64,000 nucleotides of DNA from CAWCLK01 sp963796225 (GTDB taxonomy: Bacteria > Actinomycetota > Nitriliruptoria > Nitriliruptorales > Nitriliruptoraceae). Position 1 is the stretch's first letter. Each line of letters starts with the position of its first letter. The stretch lies in assembly GCA_963796225.1 (NCBI GenBank), contig CAWCLK010000057.1:76432-140431 (forward strand), written 5' to 3'. Positions 9,033 to 18,828 of the stretch are shown piece by piece. The position numbers were made by a program, and so were the translations under genes. Under the pieces are notes generated by a model, which saw nothing but the letters and a program-made list of their open reading frames with translations, did not search any database and had not been told where the DNA came from.

Positions 9033-10246
9033 CGGAGCCGCTCGACCACCATCGCCATGCCCTGGCCGCCGCCGACGCACATCGACTCGATGCCGTAGGT
9101 GCCGTCGGTGTGCTGCAGACCGTTGAGCAGGGTGCCGGTGATGCGCGCCCCGGTCATGCCGAACGGGTGGCCGCAGGCGATCGAACCACCGTGGGGGTTG
9201 AGCTTGTCGAAGTCGATCCCCAGCTCGCGGGCCGACGGGATGACCTGGGCGGCGAAGGCCTCGTTGATCTCGACGAGGTCGATGTCGTCGATCGTCATGT
9301 TGGCGTACCCGAGCGCCTGCTGGATGGCGCCGACGGGGCCGAGGCCCATGATCTCGGGGTTCAGGGCGGTCACGCCGGTGGACACGATGCGTGCCAGGGG
9401 CTCGATGCCGAGCTCCTTGGCCTTGGTGTCCGACATGATGACCACCGCGGCGGCGCCGTCGTTGAGCGGGCAGGCGTTGCCGGCCGTCACGGTGCCGTCG
9501 GGGCGGAACACCGGCTTGAGCTCGCCCATCTTGTCGCGGTCGGCAGGCCGCGGGGAGTCGTCCTCGGTCATCGTGCCGCCACCGGGCAGCTCGATCGGGG
9601 TGATCTCGCGCTCCCAGAAGCCCTCGGCCTTGGCCTTGGCGTAGCGGTTCTGCGACTCGTAGGCGAAGTCGTCCTGCTCCTCGCGCGAGATGCCCCGGAG
9701 GTTGGCGACGTTCTCGGCGGTCTGGCCCATCGGGATGTAGATGTCGGGCAGCTTGTCCAGCGTGGTCGGGTCGACCCACTCGTCCGCGCCCTGCTCGGCC
9801 GTCTCCTTGGTGCGCTCCTGGGCCTCGTCGAACTTCGGGTTCTGGGTGTCCGGCAGCGAGTCGGAGTTGCCCTTGGAGAAGCGCGAGACCATCTCGACAC
9901 CGGCCGAGACGAAGACGTCACCCTCGCCGGCCTTGATGGCGTGGTGGGCCATGCGGGTGGTCTGCAGCGACGACGAGCAGTAGCGGGTCAGCGTCACGCC
10001 GGGCACGTCCTCCCAGCCGAGCAGCGTGGTGACCACGCGGGCCATGTTGAAGCCCTGCTCGCCGCCGGGCAGCCCACAGCCGAGGTGCAGGTCGGTGACC
10101 ATCTCGGGGGTGACCTGCGGCACCTTGTCCATCGCGGCCTGGATGATCGTGGCGGCGAGGTCGTCGGGGCGCAGGTCGACCATCGAACCCTTGAAGGCAC
10201 GGCCGATGGGCGTGCGGGCGGTGGCAACGATGACGGCTTCGGGCAT
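9029..10246 (-). CDS. Acetyl-CoA C-acyltransferase (thiolase)
   Basis: 405 residues, full thiolase length. Start MPEAVIVATARTPIGRAFKG. Catalytic residues are visible: the nucleophile Cys in LTRYCSSSLQ, the His in NPHGGSIACGHPFGMTGAR, and the second Cys in ESMCVGGGQG, with NEAFAAQ between. It most likely cleaves 3-oxoacyl-CoA in beta-oxidation; a biosynthetic acetoacetyl-CoA role cannot be excluded. It leads the operon with the TlpA-like lipoprotein and DUF6027 gene. Confidence 0.94.
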   Translation of the reverse strand: MPEAVIVATARTPIGRAFKGSMVDLRPDDLAATIIQAAMDKVPQVTPEMVTDLHLGCGLPGGEQGFNMARVVTTLLGWEDVPGVTLTRYCSSSLQTTRMAHHAIKAGEGDVFVSAGVEMVSRFSKGNSDSLPDTQNPKFDEAQERTKETAEQGADEWVDPTTLDKLPDIYIPMGQTAENVANLRGISREEQDDFAYESQNRYAKAKAEGFWEREITPIELPGGGTMTEDDSPRPADRDKMGELKPVFRPDGTVTAGNACPLNDGAAAVVIMSDTKAKELGIEPLARIVSTGVTALNPEIMGLGPVGAIQQALGYANMTIDDIDLVEINEAFAAQVIPSARELGIDFDKLNPHGGSIACGHPFGMTGARITGTLLNGLQHTDGTYGIESMCVGGGQGMAMVVERLR

Positions 10247-10373
10247 GTCGGTTCCTCGGGCAGGCGTGCGGCCAGCGTACTGCGACCCGTCGGCGCGTCC
10301 CCCACGCGGCGAGTTGGCCGTCGGAGCGTCCGCCTGCCACCCTCGCCCCGCCACCGAGCGTGCGAGGGAACCC

Positions 10374-10838
10374 GTGGCCACCACGACCGACGACACCACC
10401 AGCGCGACCACCGTGGTCGACGCTCCGCCCGCCGAGGTCTTCGCCTTCCTGCGCGACCCGGCCAACCACCCGATCATCAGCGGCGACCGCTCCGTCCGTC
10501 GGGCGCGGGGCGGGTCCCGCCAGCTGTCGGAGGGCGACCGGTTCGGCATGGACATGAAGATCGGCCTGCCCTACCCGATCGTCAACACCGTCCACGAGTT
10601 CGAGCAGGACCGTCGGATCGCCTGGGCCAACCCGGGCGGCCAGCGCTGGCGCTGGGAGCTCACCCCGACCGAGGACGGTCGCACGCAGGTCACGGAGACC
10701 TTCCTCGTGTCCACGGCCCTGCCGGGCTACCGCCAGGTCCTGCGCCTGCTCGGGTTCCCCGCCCGTCACGAGCGCAACGTCGAACGTTCCGTCGCCAGGC
10801 TCGCGGAGCAGTTCGCCCCGCAGCACGTCAGCGGGTGA
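10374..10838 (+). CDS. SRPBCC (START/Bet v1-like) family protein
   Basis: 154 residues with the polyketide-cyclase/dehydrase pattern: TVVDAPPAEVFAFLRDPANH at the N-terminus, a basic middle, EQDRRIAWANPGGQRWRWEL, and an amphipathic C-terminal helix (ERNVERSVARLAEQF). The fold makes a hydrophobic cavity; the ligand is unknown. The GTG start is preceded by GAGGGA. Its 3' end overlaps that of the convergent ABC ATPase by 11 bp. Confidence 0.85.
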   Translation: MATTTDDTTSATTVVDAPPAEVFAFLRDPANHPIISGDRSVRRARGGSRQLSEGDRFGMDMKIGLPYPIVNTVHEFEQDRRIAWANPGGQRWRWELTPTEDGRTQVTETFLVSTALPGYRQVLRLLGFPARHERNVERSVARLAEQFAPQHVSG

Positions 10839-11614
10839 GTCGCGCCCGGTAACGCCCCGCGTCGTGGTCGACGGCCACGTCGACCCCGAACGCGTCCGAC
10901 ACCGTCGCCGACGTCAGCGCGCTGACCGCCGGGCCGGCCGCGACCGCCCGTCCGTCGCGCAGCACCAGCGCGTCGGCGACCGCGTCGGGGATCTCCTCGA
11001 CGTGGTGGGTGACCAGCACCACCGTTGGCCCGCCCGGTTCCTCCATGACCCGGGCGACGTCCCCGACCAGCGTCTCCCGACCGCCGAGGTCCAGGCCGAC
11101 GAAGGGCTCGTCGAGCAGCAGCAGCTCCGGGTCGGTCACCAGCGCCCGCGCGATCTGGACCCGCTGCCACTCGCCCTGTGACAGCGTCCGGCACACCCGC
11201 TCGACGAGGTGGTCGGCCCCCACCCGGGCCAGCGCCCCGCGAGCGGCGTCGCGGTCCGCGGCGTCGATGGCGGGGACGGGGCGGGTGGCACCGTGCCGGG
11301 CCGCCGCCACCAGGTCCCCGGCCGTGCCGACCCGATGCAGCAGGCCCACCACGCCGGCGACTGACCACCCCGACGCGCCCCCGCAGGGTGCGGACGTCCA
11401 CCCGCCCGAAGCGGCCGCCCAGCACCTCGACGGTCCCTCGGGTCGGGTGCAGGTAGGTGGACAGGATGCGCAGCAGCGTGGTCTTGCCCGACCCGTTGGG
11501 CCCCAGCACCGCCAGGTGGGCGCGGGTCCCGATGGTGAGGTCCAGCGGCCCGAGGATCGTCCGCCCGTCGCGGACCACCTCGACCGCCTGCAACCGGGCT
11601 GCCGTGTCGGTCAC
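10828..11614 (-). CDS. ABC transporter ATPase (frameshifted in this sequence)
   Basis: The N-terminal half carries Walker A GPNGSGKTT followed by LLRILSTYLHPTRGTVEVLG. The C-terminal half, in the next frame, carries the signature TLSQGEWQRVQIARAL (LSQGE rather than LSGGQ), Walker B LLLLDEPFVGLD and the switch His in LVTHHVEEIP. The frame break is near 11360, where one extra base sits in GGTCAG(T)CGCCGG on the coding strand; removing it restores GVVSAGVVGLLHRVG. No permease is adjacent, so it may be a soluble ABC-F-like or orphan importer/exporter ATPase. GTG 11614 overlaps the arcA stop (GTGA), so coupling with arginine deiminase is likely. Confidence 0.85.
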
Positions 11615-12819
11615 GACACCGGGTCGCGCAGCAACGGGCACGACATGCAGCGCGGACCGCCCCGACCGCGGGGCAGCTCGTAGGACGGGATGGTGTGCAC
11701 GGTGATCCCGGCGGCGTCGAGGATCTCGTTGGTGGCCACGTTGCGTTCGTAGGCGACGACCTCGCCGGGGCGCAGCGCCAGGGTGTTGTTGGCGTCGTTC
11801 CACTGCTCGCGCTCGGCCTGGGTCGAGCCGAGCCCGGGTTCGATCGTGCGGGCGTGGTCCAGGCCCGCGGCCCACGCGAGCCCGCGGGCCAGCGACGGGG
11901 CGTCGCGCACCGCGATCCGGTCACCCGCGGGCGTGACCTCGTGACAGGGAAGGTCGGCGGTCATCGACGGGTAGGTGATGAAGGCGTCGACGTCGACCTG
12001 GGTCACGATCGTGTCGAGGTGCATGGCGGCCCGGACCTTGGGCAGGTCGACGGCGAGGATGCGGTCGACGACGCCGGCGGCGAACAGGCGGTGGGCGAGC
12101 ATCTCGACGCCGGCCGGCGTGGTGCGCTCGGACATGCCGATGGCCAGCCCGCGGTCGCCGACGACCAGCAGGTCGCCCCCTTCGAACGTGGCCGGGAAGT
12201 TGTCGATGTCGTGCTCGCCGAACCAGACGGGCGCCCCGGCGAACCGGGGGTGGTGGGTGGCCACCAGCCGCAGCAGGGCGGACTCGCGCCGGCGGACCAG
12301 CCGGTTCATCGGCGACAGCACGACGCCCTCCCCCACCCAGGCGGAGGAGTCACGCATGAACACCGCGTTGGGCAGGGGGTCGAGCAGCATCGCGCCGGGC
12401 GGGGAGGCCGCGGCGACGAGCCCGTCCCCGGCCGGCACCTCCTCGAGGGACACGCCACCGATCAGGTGCACGACGAGGTCGCGCGGCAGCAGGTCGCGCA
12501 GGTAGGCCCGCACCCGGGGTCCGGCCGACGGCCCGCAGGCACGGTCGCTCGCGTGCCGGGCGACGACCTCGGCGGCGAGCGGCTCGTCGCGCAGCACCTC
12601 CGCCAGCAGGTCCTCGAGGTAGAGCACCTCGGTCCCGTTCAGCCGCAGCACGTTCGCGAAGGCGTCGTGCTCCTCCTGGGCCTTGTCGACCCACAGCAGC
12701 TCGTCGAAGAGCAGCTCGTCCATCGTCGCGGGCGTGACCCGGCGGAGCTCCAGCCCCGGGCGGTGCACCAGCACCGTGCGCAGCAGGCCGACCTCGGACC
12801 GCACCGACCACGACGCCAC
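11611..12819 (-). CDS. arcA: Arginine deiminase
   Basis: 402 residues, matching the family's roughly 400-410. Motifs: RTVLVHRPGLELRRVTPATM at the N-terminus, the VFMRDSSAW substrate loop, DNFPATFEGGD, HLDTIVTQVD and the C-terminal nucleophile Cys in RCMSCPLLRD. It hydrolyses arginine to citrulline and ammonia. No ornithine carbamoyltransferase or carbamate kinase is adjacent, so a full ADI energy pathway is not shown here. GTG 12819 is chosen because AGGAGAG lies upstream and the protein then begins at the family N-terminus. It is coupled to the ABC ATPase that follows. Confidence 0.93.
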   Translation of the reverse strand: MASWSVRSEVGLLRTVLVHRPGLELRRVTPATMDELLFDELLWVDKAQEEHDAFANVLRLNGTEVLYLEDLLAEVLRDEPLAAEVVARHASDRACGPSAGPRVRAYLRDLLPRDLVVHLIGGVSLEEVPAGDGLVAAASPPGAMLLDPLPNAVFMRDSSAWVGEGVVLSPMNRLVRRRESALLRLVATHHPRFAGAPVWFGEHDIDNFPATFEGGDLLVVGDRGLAIGMSERTTPAGVEMLAHRLFAAGVVDRILAVDLPKVRAAMHLDTIVTQVDVDAFITYPSMTADLPCHEVTPAGDRIAVRDAPSLARGLAWAAGLDHARTIEPGLGSTQAEREQWNDANNTLALRPGEVVAYERNVATNEILDAAGITVHTIPSYELPRGRGGPRCMSCPLLRDPVS

Positions 12820-12919
12820 GCCGCTCCCATCTCTCCTGGTGCGCGCGACGCTAGCCACCCAACCTCGGCTGCCGGTGCCTCGAACCGATGGACGTGCGGA
12901 CGACGTCAAGGAGACGCAC

Positions 12920-13375
12920 ATGGACGTGGGCGACCAGGTACCCGACTTCACCGCGACGCTGGACACGGGCGAGACCACCTCCCTGTCCGCGCTGCTCGAG
13001 GACGGCCCCGTCGTGCTGTTCTTCTACCCGAAGGCCTTCACGGGCGGCTGCACCGCCGAGGCGTGCCACTTCCGCGACCTCGCCGCCGAGTTCGACGAGG
13101 TCGGGGCGCAGCGGTTCGGCATCTCCCGCGACGACGCGGACACCCAGGCGCGGTTCCGCCAGGAGCACGGCTTCGACTACCCGCTGATCGCCGACGCGTC
13201 CGGTGACATCGCGAAGGTCTTCGGCGCCAAGCGCATCGGGCCCCTGTGGTCCAGGCGCCAGACCTTCGTCATCGGGACCGACCGCCGGCTGCTCGGCGCG
13301 ATCCGGTCCGAGACGGACATGGAACGCCACGCCGACGAGGCGCTCGAGCTGCTGGGCCAGCGGGTCCGGGACTAG
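12920..13375 (+). CDS. bcp: Thioredoxin-dependent peroxiredoxin (BCP/PrxQ)
   Basis: 151 residues. The peroxidatic and resolving cysteines lie five residues apart in FTGGCTAEACHFRD, as in the PrxQ/BCP group. VVLFFYPKAF precedes them and RQTFVIGTDRRLLGAIRSE follows. It reduces hydroperoxides with thioredoxin. ATG 12920 has AAGGAGA 6 nt upstream. Its TAG stop overlaps the probable TAG stop of the convergent amidase gene in a shared CTAG. Confidence 0.94.
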   Translation: MDVGDQVPDFTATLDTGETTSLSALLEDGPVVLFFYPKAFTGGCTAEACHFRDLAAEFDEVGAQRFGISRDDADTQARFRQEHGFDYPLIADASGDIAKVFGAKRIGPLWSRRQTFVIGTDRRLLGAIRSETDMERHADEALELLGQRVRD

Positions 13376-15986
13376 CAGGACCGACGCCGACGGGTCGGGA
13401 CCACCGGGGAGCAGCTCCCCGATGGCCTCGACCGGGTTCGTGCTGGCGTTGGGGTCGCTGGGCCAGCTCACCGGCTCGGACTCCATCTCGCCCGTGGTGA
13501 CGTACCGGGAGATCGCGGTCACGACACGGCTCGGCGACGGCGACCGGGCCACCGGCCACGCTGGCCGCGCCGATGCGCCCGTCCCACGACTCGAGGAAGG
13601 TGCGGGTGGCGGCGCCGTCGTCGAGGTCCTCGGGGTGGGCCAGCAGGAACACCGTGTCGGTACGTGCCGCGGCGGCGCCGGCACCCAGGGCGTCCGGCCA
13701 GTTCCCGCCGGACGCGAAGATGAGGTCGATCGGCGAGGCGTCCGCGCTGGCGTCCTCGCGGGTCGGCACGCCTCGGCGGTCCAGCAGCTCCTCGGCGGCC
13801 AGGCGCGAGGTGTCGTAGCGAGTCTCGCCCGCGATCCGGACGACCTCGGTGTCGACGACCTGGTGGACCTGGTCCTCGACGTCCCGGCTGATCGCGACGG
13901 GACCACCGAAGACCGTCACGGTCGACGGCCGCAGCGTGTCGAGCGCGTCACCGGTCGCCGCCGGCAGGACGTCACCGGCCGTCAGCAGCACCGGGACGTG
14001 CAGCTCGGCACCGAACGCCCCGGCCGACAGCGCATCGGGGAAGGCCCGCTTCTCGTCGGCGTGACGGCCGAGCGAGAGCAGGACCTCCTGCGACGGGGCG
14101 GCGGCCCGGACCCGCTCGGCGACCTTCGCGGCGGTGTCGTAGCGGTCCTGCCCGCCGATGCGTTCGACGGTGACCCCGGGGAGGTCGCTGCGCAGCTCGT
14201 CCTCGACGGCGGTGGACACGGCGACCTCGCCACCGACCACGATCACGCGGTCGACGCCCAGCCGGCGCAGCTCGTCCTCGACGTCCTCGGACAGGCCGGA
14301 CCGGGCCGTCAGCAGCACCGGGCCCTCGAGGCTGCCCGCGAGCGGGCCGGCCACGAGCGCGTCCGGGTAGGCCTCGGCGCTGGCGACGATCGCGGTGTCG
14401 GCGCGGTCGAACGCCCACGTGGACAGGGCCACGGCGGTCGCGACACGGTCCTCGCCCATGCGGCGGGTGACCGTCGGCGAGACGACGAGGTCGGTGACGA
14501 CGGGCGTGATCTCGCCGCTGGGGCCCTGCCCGGTCAGCGTGGCGGTGTAGGTGCCGGCGTCGACGAGGTTGCCGTCGGCGTCGCGCAGGTCCCAGGTTCG
14601 CTCGGCGTGGTCCTCGAGGCGTCCGCCCGTGGCCCGCACGAGCTCGCCGTCCTCGTCGGTGATGCGCAGGCTCCAGTCCAGCGGCTCGGTGAAGCGGACG
14701 TCCCAGTCGGGGCGGTCGCCCTTCTCGCTGGCGACCCAGCGGGAGGGCTGGTGGTCGTAGGCCTTGGGCAGCCCGTCGGTGACCACCGCCGTCGTGTAGG
14801 CCGTCTTCGGCTTCGCGGAGGCTTCCCGACCGTTGAACAGCCGGTCCATCAGCACGCCACCGGGGCACGAGGTCGTAGTTCGTGATCTGGTGGGCGGACA
14901 GGATCGGCACGTTCACCGGCGTGCCCGACGCGTACCGGCTGGTGCTGCCGCCGGAGATCTCGCGCGTGGTGCCGCGCGGGTCGGTGTGGTGGAGGTCGAG
15001 CTTCCAGGCGAGCAGGCGCTCGATGCCGTCGATCATGTCGTCGGTCACCGGGTCGGAGTTGCCGTCGCTGAACGTCCCCAGCGCGAGCACGCCGACGGAG
15101 CCGTCGTTCCAGCCACCGGCGTGGGCGCCCATCACGGCCTTGTCGATCCCGCCGTAGCGGCCCTCCCAGATCGTCCCGCACGGGTCGACCACGAAGTTGT
15201 AGGCGATGTCCCAGTACCCGCGGTAGCTTCACGTGGTACTCGTAGACGGCCCGGATCGCGTCGTCGGCGTCTGGCAGCCGTCGGCGATGGCCTGCTGGGT
15301 CCAGCGGGGCGACGCCGCCCTCGTGGTGCACCACCGAGAAGCGCACGTCGTCGGAGTACTCGATCTTCGGGTTGCGCAGGGACTCGTCGGCCCCCCAGGA
15401 CGCCCGCGGGCGGATGGTCGGACGGCTGGTCGCGGCCAGCGCGGCACCGGCCGGAGCCTGGTCCGGGGTCCACGACAGGTCGCCGTGGATGTCCACGAGG
15501 TTGACGGCGAGGTCGGGACGGCTCCCCCGGCCGGAGCTGGCGCCCCGGCCGGAGCTGGCGCTCCGGACCCGGAACTGCAGGTCGTCGACACGGCCGACGT
15601 AGACGGGGTCGGACGCGGTGGCGTCCAGGGACGCCGCCTCGGGCGAGCCGGGGTCGGGCACGTGCTCGTCGTCACGCTCCATGGGCACCCACTCGGTCCA
15701 CCCCTCGGCGTCCCGAGCGCGCACCTGGACCTCGGTCCCGGGGTCCCCGCCCCAGTCGGCACCGACCAGCACCGCGTCGCCGGCGTCGACGGTGTCCGAG
15801 ACCATCCAGGTGGTCGGTGCCGGCGGCGGCGGTCGTGCGGCCGTCGGTGGCGGCGGGCGTCCAGTCGCGGACGACCAGGTCGCGCGCAGCGGCCGGAGGG
15901 GCCGCGGGGCGTTCGGGTGTCCCCAGCACGGGGGTGACCCAGACCATCGCGATCGCGAGGGACAGTGCAACCGTTCGGCGTGTCAT
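13372..15986 (-). CDS. PGRP-type N-acetylmuramoyl-L-alanine amidase with cell-wall-binding-2 repeats (multiple frame breaks)
   Basis: Read across frames: a signal peptide (MTRRTVALSLAIAMVWVTP); an N-terminal domain; a PGRP/amidase_2 domain (IRPRASWGADESLRNP, FSVVHHEGG, FVVDPCGTIWEGRYGG, AHAGGWNDGSVGV); a FlgD-like Ig segment (WSLRITDEDGELVRATGG); and three cell-wall-binding-2 repeats (GEDRVATAVALSTWAF, VIVVGGEVAVS, RIGGQDRYDTA, VTVFGGPVAIS). It would be a secreted peptidoglycan hydrolase anchored to cell-wall polymers. The frame changes near 15815, 15295, 15265, 15235, 14862, 13537 and 13385. The stop is placed at the TAG overlapping the bcp stop. With so many breaks it could be a genuine pseudogene, but neighbours show the same kind of indel. 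Confidence 0.8.
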
Positions 15987-16292
15987 CGAGCAGGTCCTCG
16001 TGTGCCCCGACCCCCGGGGCGCTCGTGGCGCGTCACGACCCCGAACGGGACCGCGACCTCCGGGCCAGTCATCCAGCAATCACACTGGCAACATTGGCCA
16101 CATGTTCAACATCTACAACAGTAACGTACGATGCCCGGATGGCGTCGCGCCATCACTCGATCAGCTCTGGACGCCTGGGACCAGCCGGGCCTGGCCCCAC
16201 CCACACTGTCGGCGACGATAACCGGGGACTGGAGTCCTGCTCGCCGGAAGTGCGGATCCCGACACTGCCCGAACGAACGGTGTCCGGGGCGA
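15987..16292. other. AT-richer intergenic region upstream of the amidase gene
   Basis: About 300 bp with a clear composition drop around 16070-16135. It contains a run rich in AATGTTG, ATGTTGAAC and GTAACGTAC words, likely the promoter region of the minus-strand amidase gene. An inverted repeat, GACAC(16 nt)GTGTC, lies near 16260-16283. I looked for a c-di-AMP riboswitch, common ahead of actinobacterial wall hydrolases, and did not find its conserved core. Confidence 0.4.
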
Positions 16293-16871
16293 TCAGCGCG
16301 TACCGAGCCGCCCCGTGGGCTCGAACCACCGGCCCTCCTCGGGGAGCAGCTCGAGGTTGATGCGCGGCAGGGGCGACTCGAACAGCCCCGGCACCTCCTC
16401 GAGGTCGACGAAGGCGACCTGGTCGGACTGGCTGAGCTGGCCCGCGTACTCGGCGAACCCGAGGGCGGTCACGGCCACCCCCTCGGACGCCATCACCTCG
16501 AGCGGTTCGAGGAAGCAGCGCGCGTCGTTGGAGCCGACGTAGACCCGGGTCAGCCCGCCCTCGGCCTGGCGCAGCCGCAGGTGGGCGACCATGTCGTCGT
16601 CCACGTCCGAGTCGTCGATCTTGGGCCGCGCGAAGACCCGGAAGCCCTCCTCCAGCAGCCACAGCACCCAGCCGCGCAGCGGGCCCGCCACGTGCGGGGC
16701 GACGTTGATGAAGACGCACGCCTCCACCTCGTCGTCGCCCGCCCGGTCCACCAGCCAGTTGCCCAGCACGTCGAGGTCGGGGCGTTCACGCGCCGTGGGC
16801 TTGCCGTCGATGATGTTCGCCAACGTCATGTCGATGTTGGGCGCGTCCCAGACCAGCACCTGTCGACCCAT
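16293..16871 (-). CDS. NYN domain protein (PIN-like nuclease fold)
   Basis: 192 residues. The N-terminus VLVWDAPNIDMTL carries the first acidic active-site residue of the NYN fold. DDDMVAHLRLRQAEGG and RVYVGSNDARCFLEPLEVM supply later acidic positions and the SxD signature. NYN proteins are PIN-related ribonucleases, usually acting on RNA. The C-terminal 40 residues (DLEEVPGLFESPLPRINL) are an actinobacterial extension. ATG 16871 has a GGAAC stretch upstream. It diverges from the O-methyltransferase gene. Confidence 0.88.
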   Translation of the reverse strand: MGRQVLVWDAPNIDMTLANIIDGKPTARERPDLDVLGNWLVDRAGDDEVEACVFINVAPHVAGPLRGWVLWLLEEGFRVFARPKIDDSDVDDDMVAHLRLRQAEGGLTRVYVGSNDARCFLEPLEVMASEGVAVTALGFAEYAGQLSQSDQVAFVDLEEVPGLFESPLPRINLELLPEEGRWFEPTGRLGTR

Positions 16872-16970
16872 GGGAGTTCCTTCTTCGGTGGTCGTGCCCG
16901 GGACGAGCCCCGGGACACGACAATCAGCACAATGGACCTCCCATTCGAGCACAGGCAAGGACCACTCGCG

Positions 16971-17618
16971 ATGAGCTTCCTCGACGGACGCGTCATGGAC
17001 TACGTCACCGACCTGGCCGCCCCCGGCCTGCACGACCAGGTGCTGGCGGAGATGGAGATGCGCGCGACCGAGCACGGGTTCCCGATCGTCGGGCGGGCGG
17101 CCGGGCGGTTCCTCGAGACGGCCGCACGCATGGTCGGGGCGCGCCGCGTGTTCGAGATGGGCTCGGGCTACGGCTACTCGGCCTGGTGGTTCGCCCGCGC
17201 GGTCGGCGAGGACGGCGAGGTGGTGTGCACCGACGGGTCGCCCGACAACGCACGGCTGGCCGAGGACCTGCTGCGACGCGCGGGCGTGTGGGACCGGGTC
17301 GACTTCCACGTCGGCGACGCCATCGAGCGCCTCGAGGCCACCGACGGCGAGTTCGACGTCGTCTTCTGCGACGTGGACAAGCTCGGGTACCCCGACTGCT
17401 GGGCGGCAGCACGGGACCGGATCCGCGTGGGAGGCCTGTGGCTGTGCGACAACGTCCTGTGGGACGGCCTGGTGGCCACCGGCGAGGACCGCGAGGGCCA
17501 GGAGGGCGCGACCGCCGCGATCCGCGAGATGAACCGGGCCGTGGCCACCGACCCCGACTTCGTCGCGACCATCTCCCCGGTCCGTGACGGCGTGCTGTGC
17601 GCCGTTCGGATCTCCTAG
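16971..17618 (+). CDS. O-methyltransferase family 3 (SAM-dependent)
   Basis: 215 residues from this start. SAM-binding motif I is FEMGSGYGYSAWWFA, motif II EVVCTDGSPDNARLAEDLL, and the metal-binding/active region DVVFCDVDKLGYPDCW with LCDNVLWDGLV. It resembles catechol/caffeoyl-CoA-type methyltransferases; the substrate is unknown. ATG 16971 is preferred to ATG 16932 because AAGGA lies 10 nt upstream and MSFLDGRVMDYV matches family N-termini. Its stop sits in the first of two CCTAGG palindromes of the downstream mod promoter. Confidence 0.9.
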   Translation: MSFLDGRVMDYVTDLAAPGLHDQVLAEMEMRATEHGFPIVGRAAGRFLETAARMVGARRVFEMGSGYGYSAWWFARAVGEDGEVVCTDGSPDNARLAEDLLRRAGVWDRVDFHVGDAIERLEATDGEFDVVFCDVDKLGYPDCWAAARDRIRVGGLWLCDNVLWDGLVATGEDREGQEGATAAIREMNRAVATDPDFVATISPVRDGVLCAVRIS

Positions 17619-17664
17619 GCAACACACACGTCAGAGATGGGAAAACCTAGGTATCGTGGCGAAC
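17614..17664 (+). promoter_or_regulatory. mod operon promoter with paired CCTAGG palindromes
   Basis: CCTAGG occurs at 17614-17619 and 17646-17651, 32 bp apart (about three helical turns). The second is extended to ACCTAGGT and overlaps a -10-like TATCGT at 17652-17657. Transcription would start at or next to ATG 17665, giving a leaderless message. CTAG words are rare in such GC-rich DNA, so the pair is a good candidate operator for the HTH-TOBE regulator it precedes. Confidence 0.5.
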
Positions 17665-18072
17665 ATGTCGGACGAGACCGAGGAACCCCTGCGCGTCGGC
17701 CAGGCCGCCGCCGTGCTGGGCGTCAGCGTGGACACGATCCGCCGTTGGGAGGACGAGGGGCGCCTGACCGTCCAGCGGTCCGAGGGCGGGCAGCGCCTCG
17801 TGCCCATGGCCGAGGTCCGGCGCCTGCTCGACGAACGTCCCCGCAAGCGACACCGCATCGCGGCCACCTCGGCACGCAACCAGCTCGAGGCGGTGGTGAC
17901 CGCCGTGGTCGCCGATGCCGCCGCCGCGACCGTCGAGATGCAGGCGGGCCCCTACCGGCTGGTGGCCCTGACCACCGCCGAGAGCGTCCGCGAGCTGGGC
18001 CTGTCCCCCGGCGACCACGTGCTGGCCACGGTCAAGGCGACCAGCGTCATGGTCGCCCTGCCCGAGGACTGA
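17665..18072 (+). CDS. HTH-TOBE molybdate-responsive regulator
   Basis: 135 residues. The N-terminal MerR/excisionase-like HTH reads RVGQAAAVLGVSVDTIRRWE. The C-terminal 65 residues form a single Mop/TOBE domain (RNQLEAVVTAVVADAAAATV to LATVKATSVMVALPED), which binds molybdate or tungstate as an oligomer. It is therefore a ModE analogue built on a different DNA-binding domain, and its position 4 bp ahead of modA supports that. An alternative GTG start lies 9 nt upstream. Confidence 0.88.
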   Translation: MSDETEEPLRVGQAAAVLGVSVDTIRRWEDEGRLTVQRSEGGQRLVPMAEVRRLLDERPRKRHRIAATSARNQLEAVVTAVVADAAAATVEMQAGPYRLVALTTAESVRELGLSPGDHVLATVKATSVMVALPED

Positions 18073-18076
18073 GCCG

Positions 18077-18828
18077 GTGCGACACCGCCTCGTCGTCGTG
18101 CTGCTGCTGGTGGTCGGGCTCGCCCTGCCCGCCTGCGGCGGGTCCGACACCACCCTGACGGTGCTGGCGGCCTCGTCCCTGGGCGACGCCTTCGACGTCA
18201 TCGCCCGCGACTTCGAGGCCACCCACCCGGGCGTCGACGTACGGGTCAGCCCCGCCGGCAGCCAGCAGCTGGCCACGCAGGTCCTCGAGGGCGCCCCGGC
18301 CGACGTGTTCGCCTCGGCCGACCAGGTGCAGATGGCCCGGGTCGTCGACGCCGGGCTCGCGTCCGACCCGACCGTCTTCGCGCACAACGAGCTCGCCATG
18401 GCGGTGGCGCCCAGCGCCGCGTCGATCGTGTCCCTGCGCAACCTCGCGGACCCCGCGCTCCGCGTCGTGCTCGCGGCCCCGGAGGTGCCCGTCGGCCACT
18501 ACGCCCGTGAGGCACTCGACGCGGCGGGGGTCGAGGTCGACCCGGTGTCGCTCGAACCGAACGTCCGCGCCGTGCTGTCGAAGGTCTCGCTCGGCGAGGC
18601 CGACGCCGGGATCGTGTACCGCTCGGACCTCGTCGCCGTCGAGACCGAGGCACACATGGTGACGATCCCCCGCGGGTTCAACGTGGTGGCGGACTACCCG
18701 ATCGTCGCGCTCGCCGACACACTCCCACCCCGATCTCGCCGACGCCTTCGTCGACCACGTGCTCGGACCCTCCGCGCAGGCGCGGCTGTGCGGCGCTCGG
18801 GTTCACCGTGGACGAGCCACCGTCATGA
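18077..18828 (+). CDS. modA: Molybdate ABC transporter substrate-binding lipoprotein ModA (3' frameshifts)
   Basis: The signal peptide ends in a lipobox-like LALPACGG. The mature part opens LTVLAASSLGDAFDVIARDF and has VSPAGSQQLATQVLEGAPAD and ADAGIVYRSDLVAV, all ModA signatures. After VVADYPIVALAD (near 18725) the frame slips; DLADAFVDHVLGPSAQARL follows in another frame, and a second slip near 18795 gives GFTVDEPPS and a TGA that overlaps modB's ATG. It binds molybdate outside the membrane for ModBC. Confidence 0.9.

Noticed and set aside
15987..16292. c-di-AMP riboswitch ahead of the amidase
   Set aside because: The conserved core and paired elements were not found on the minus strand.
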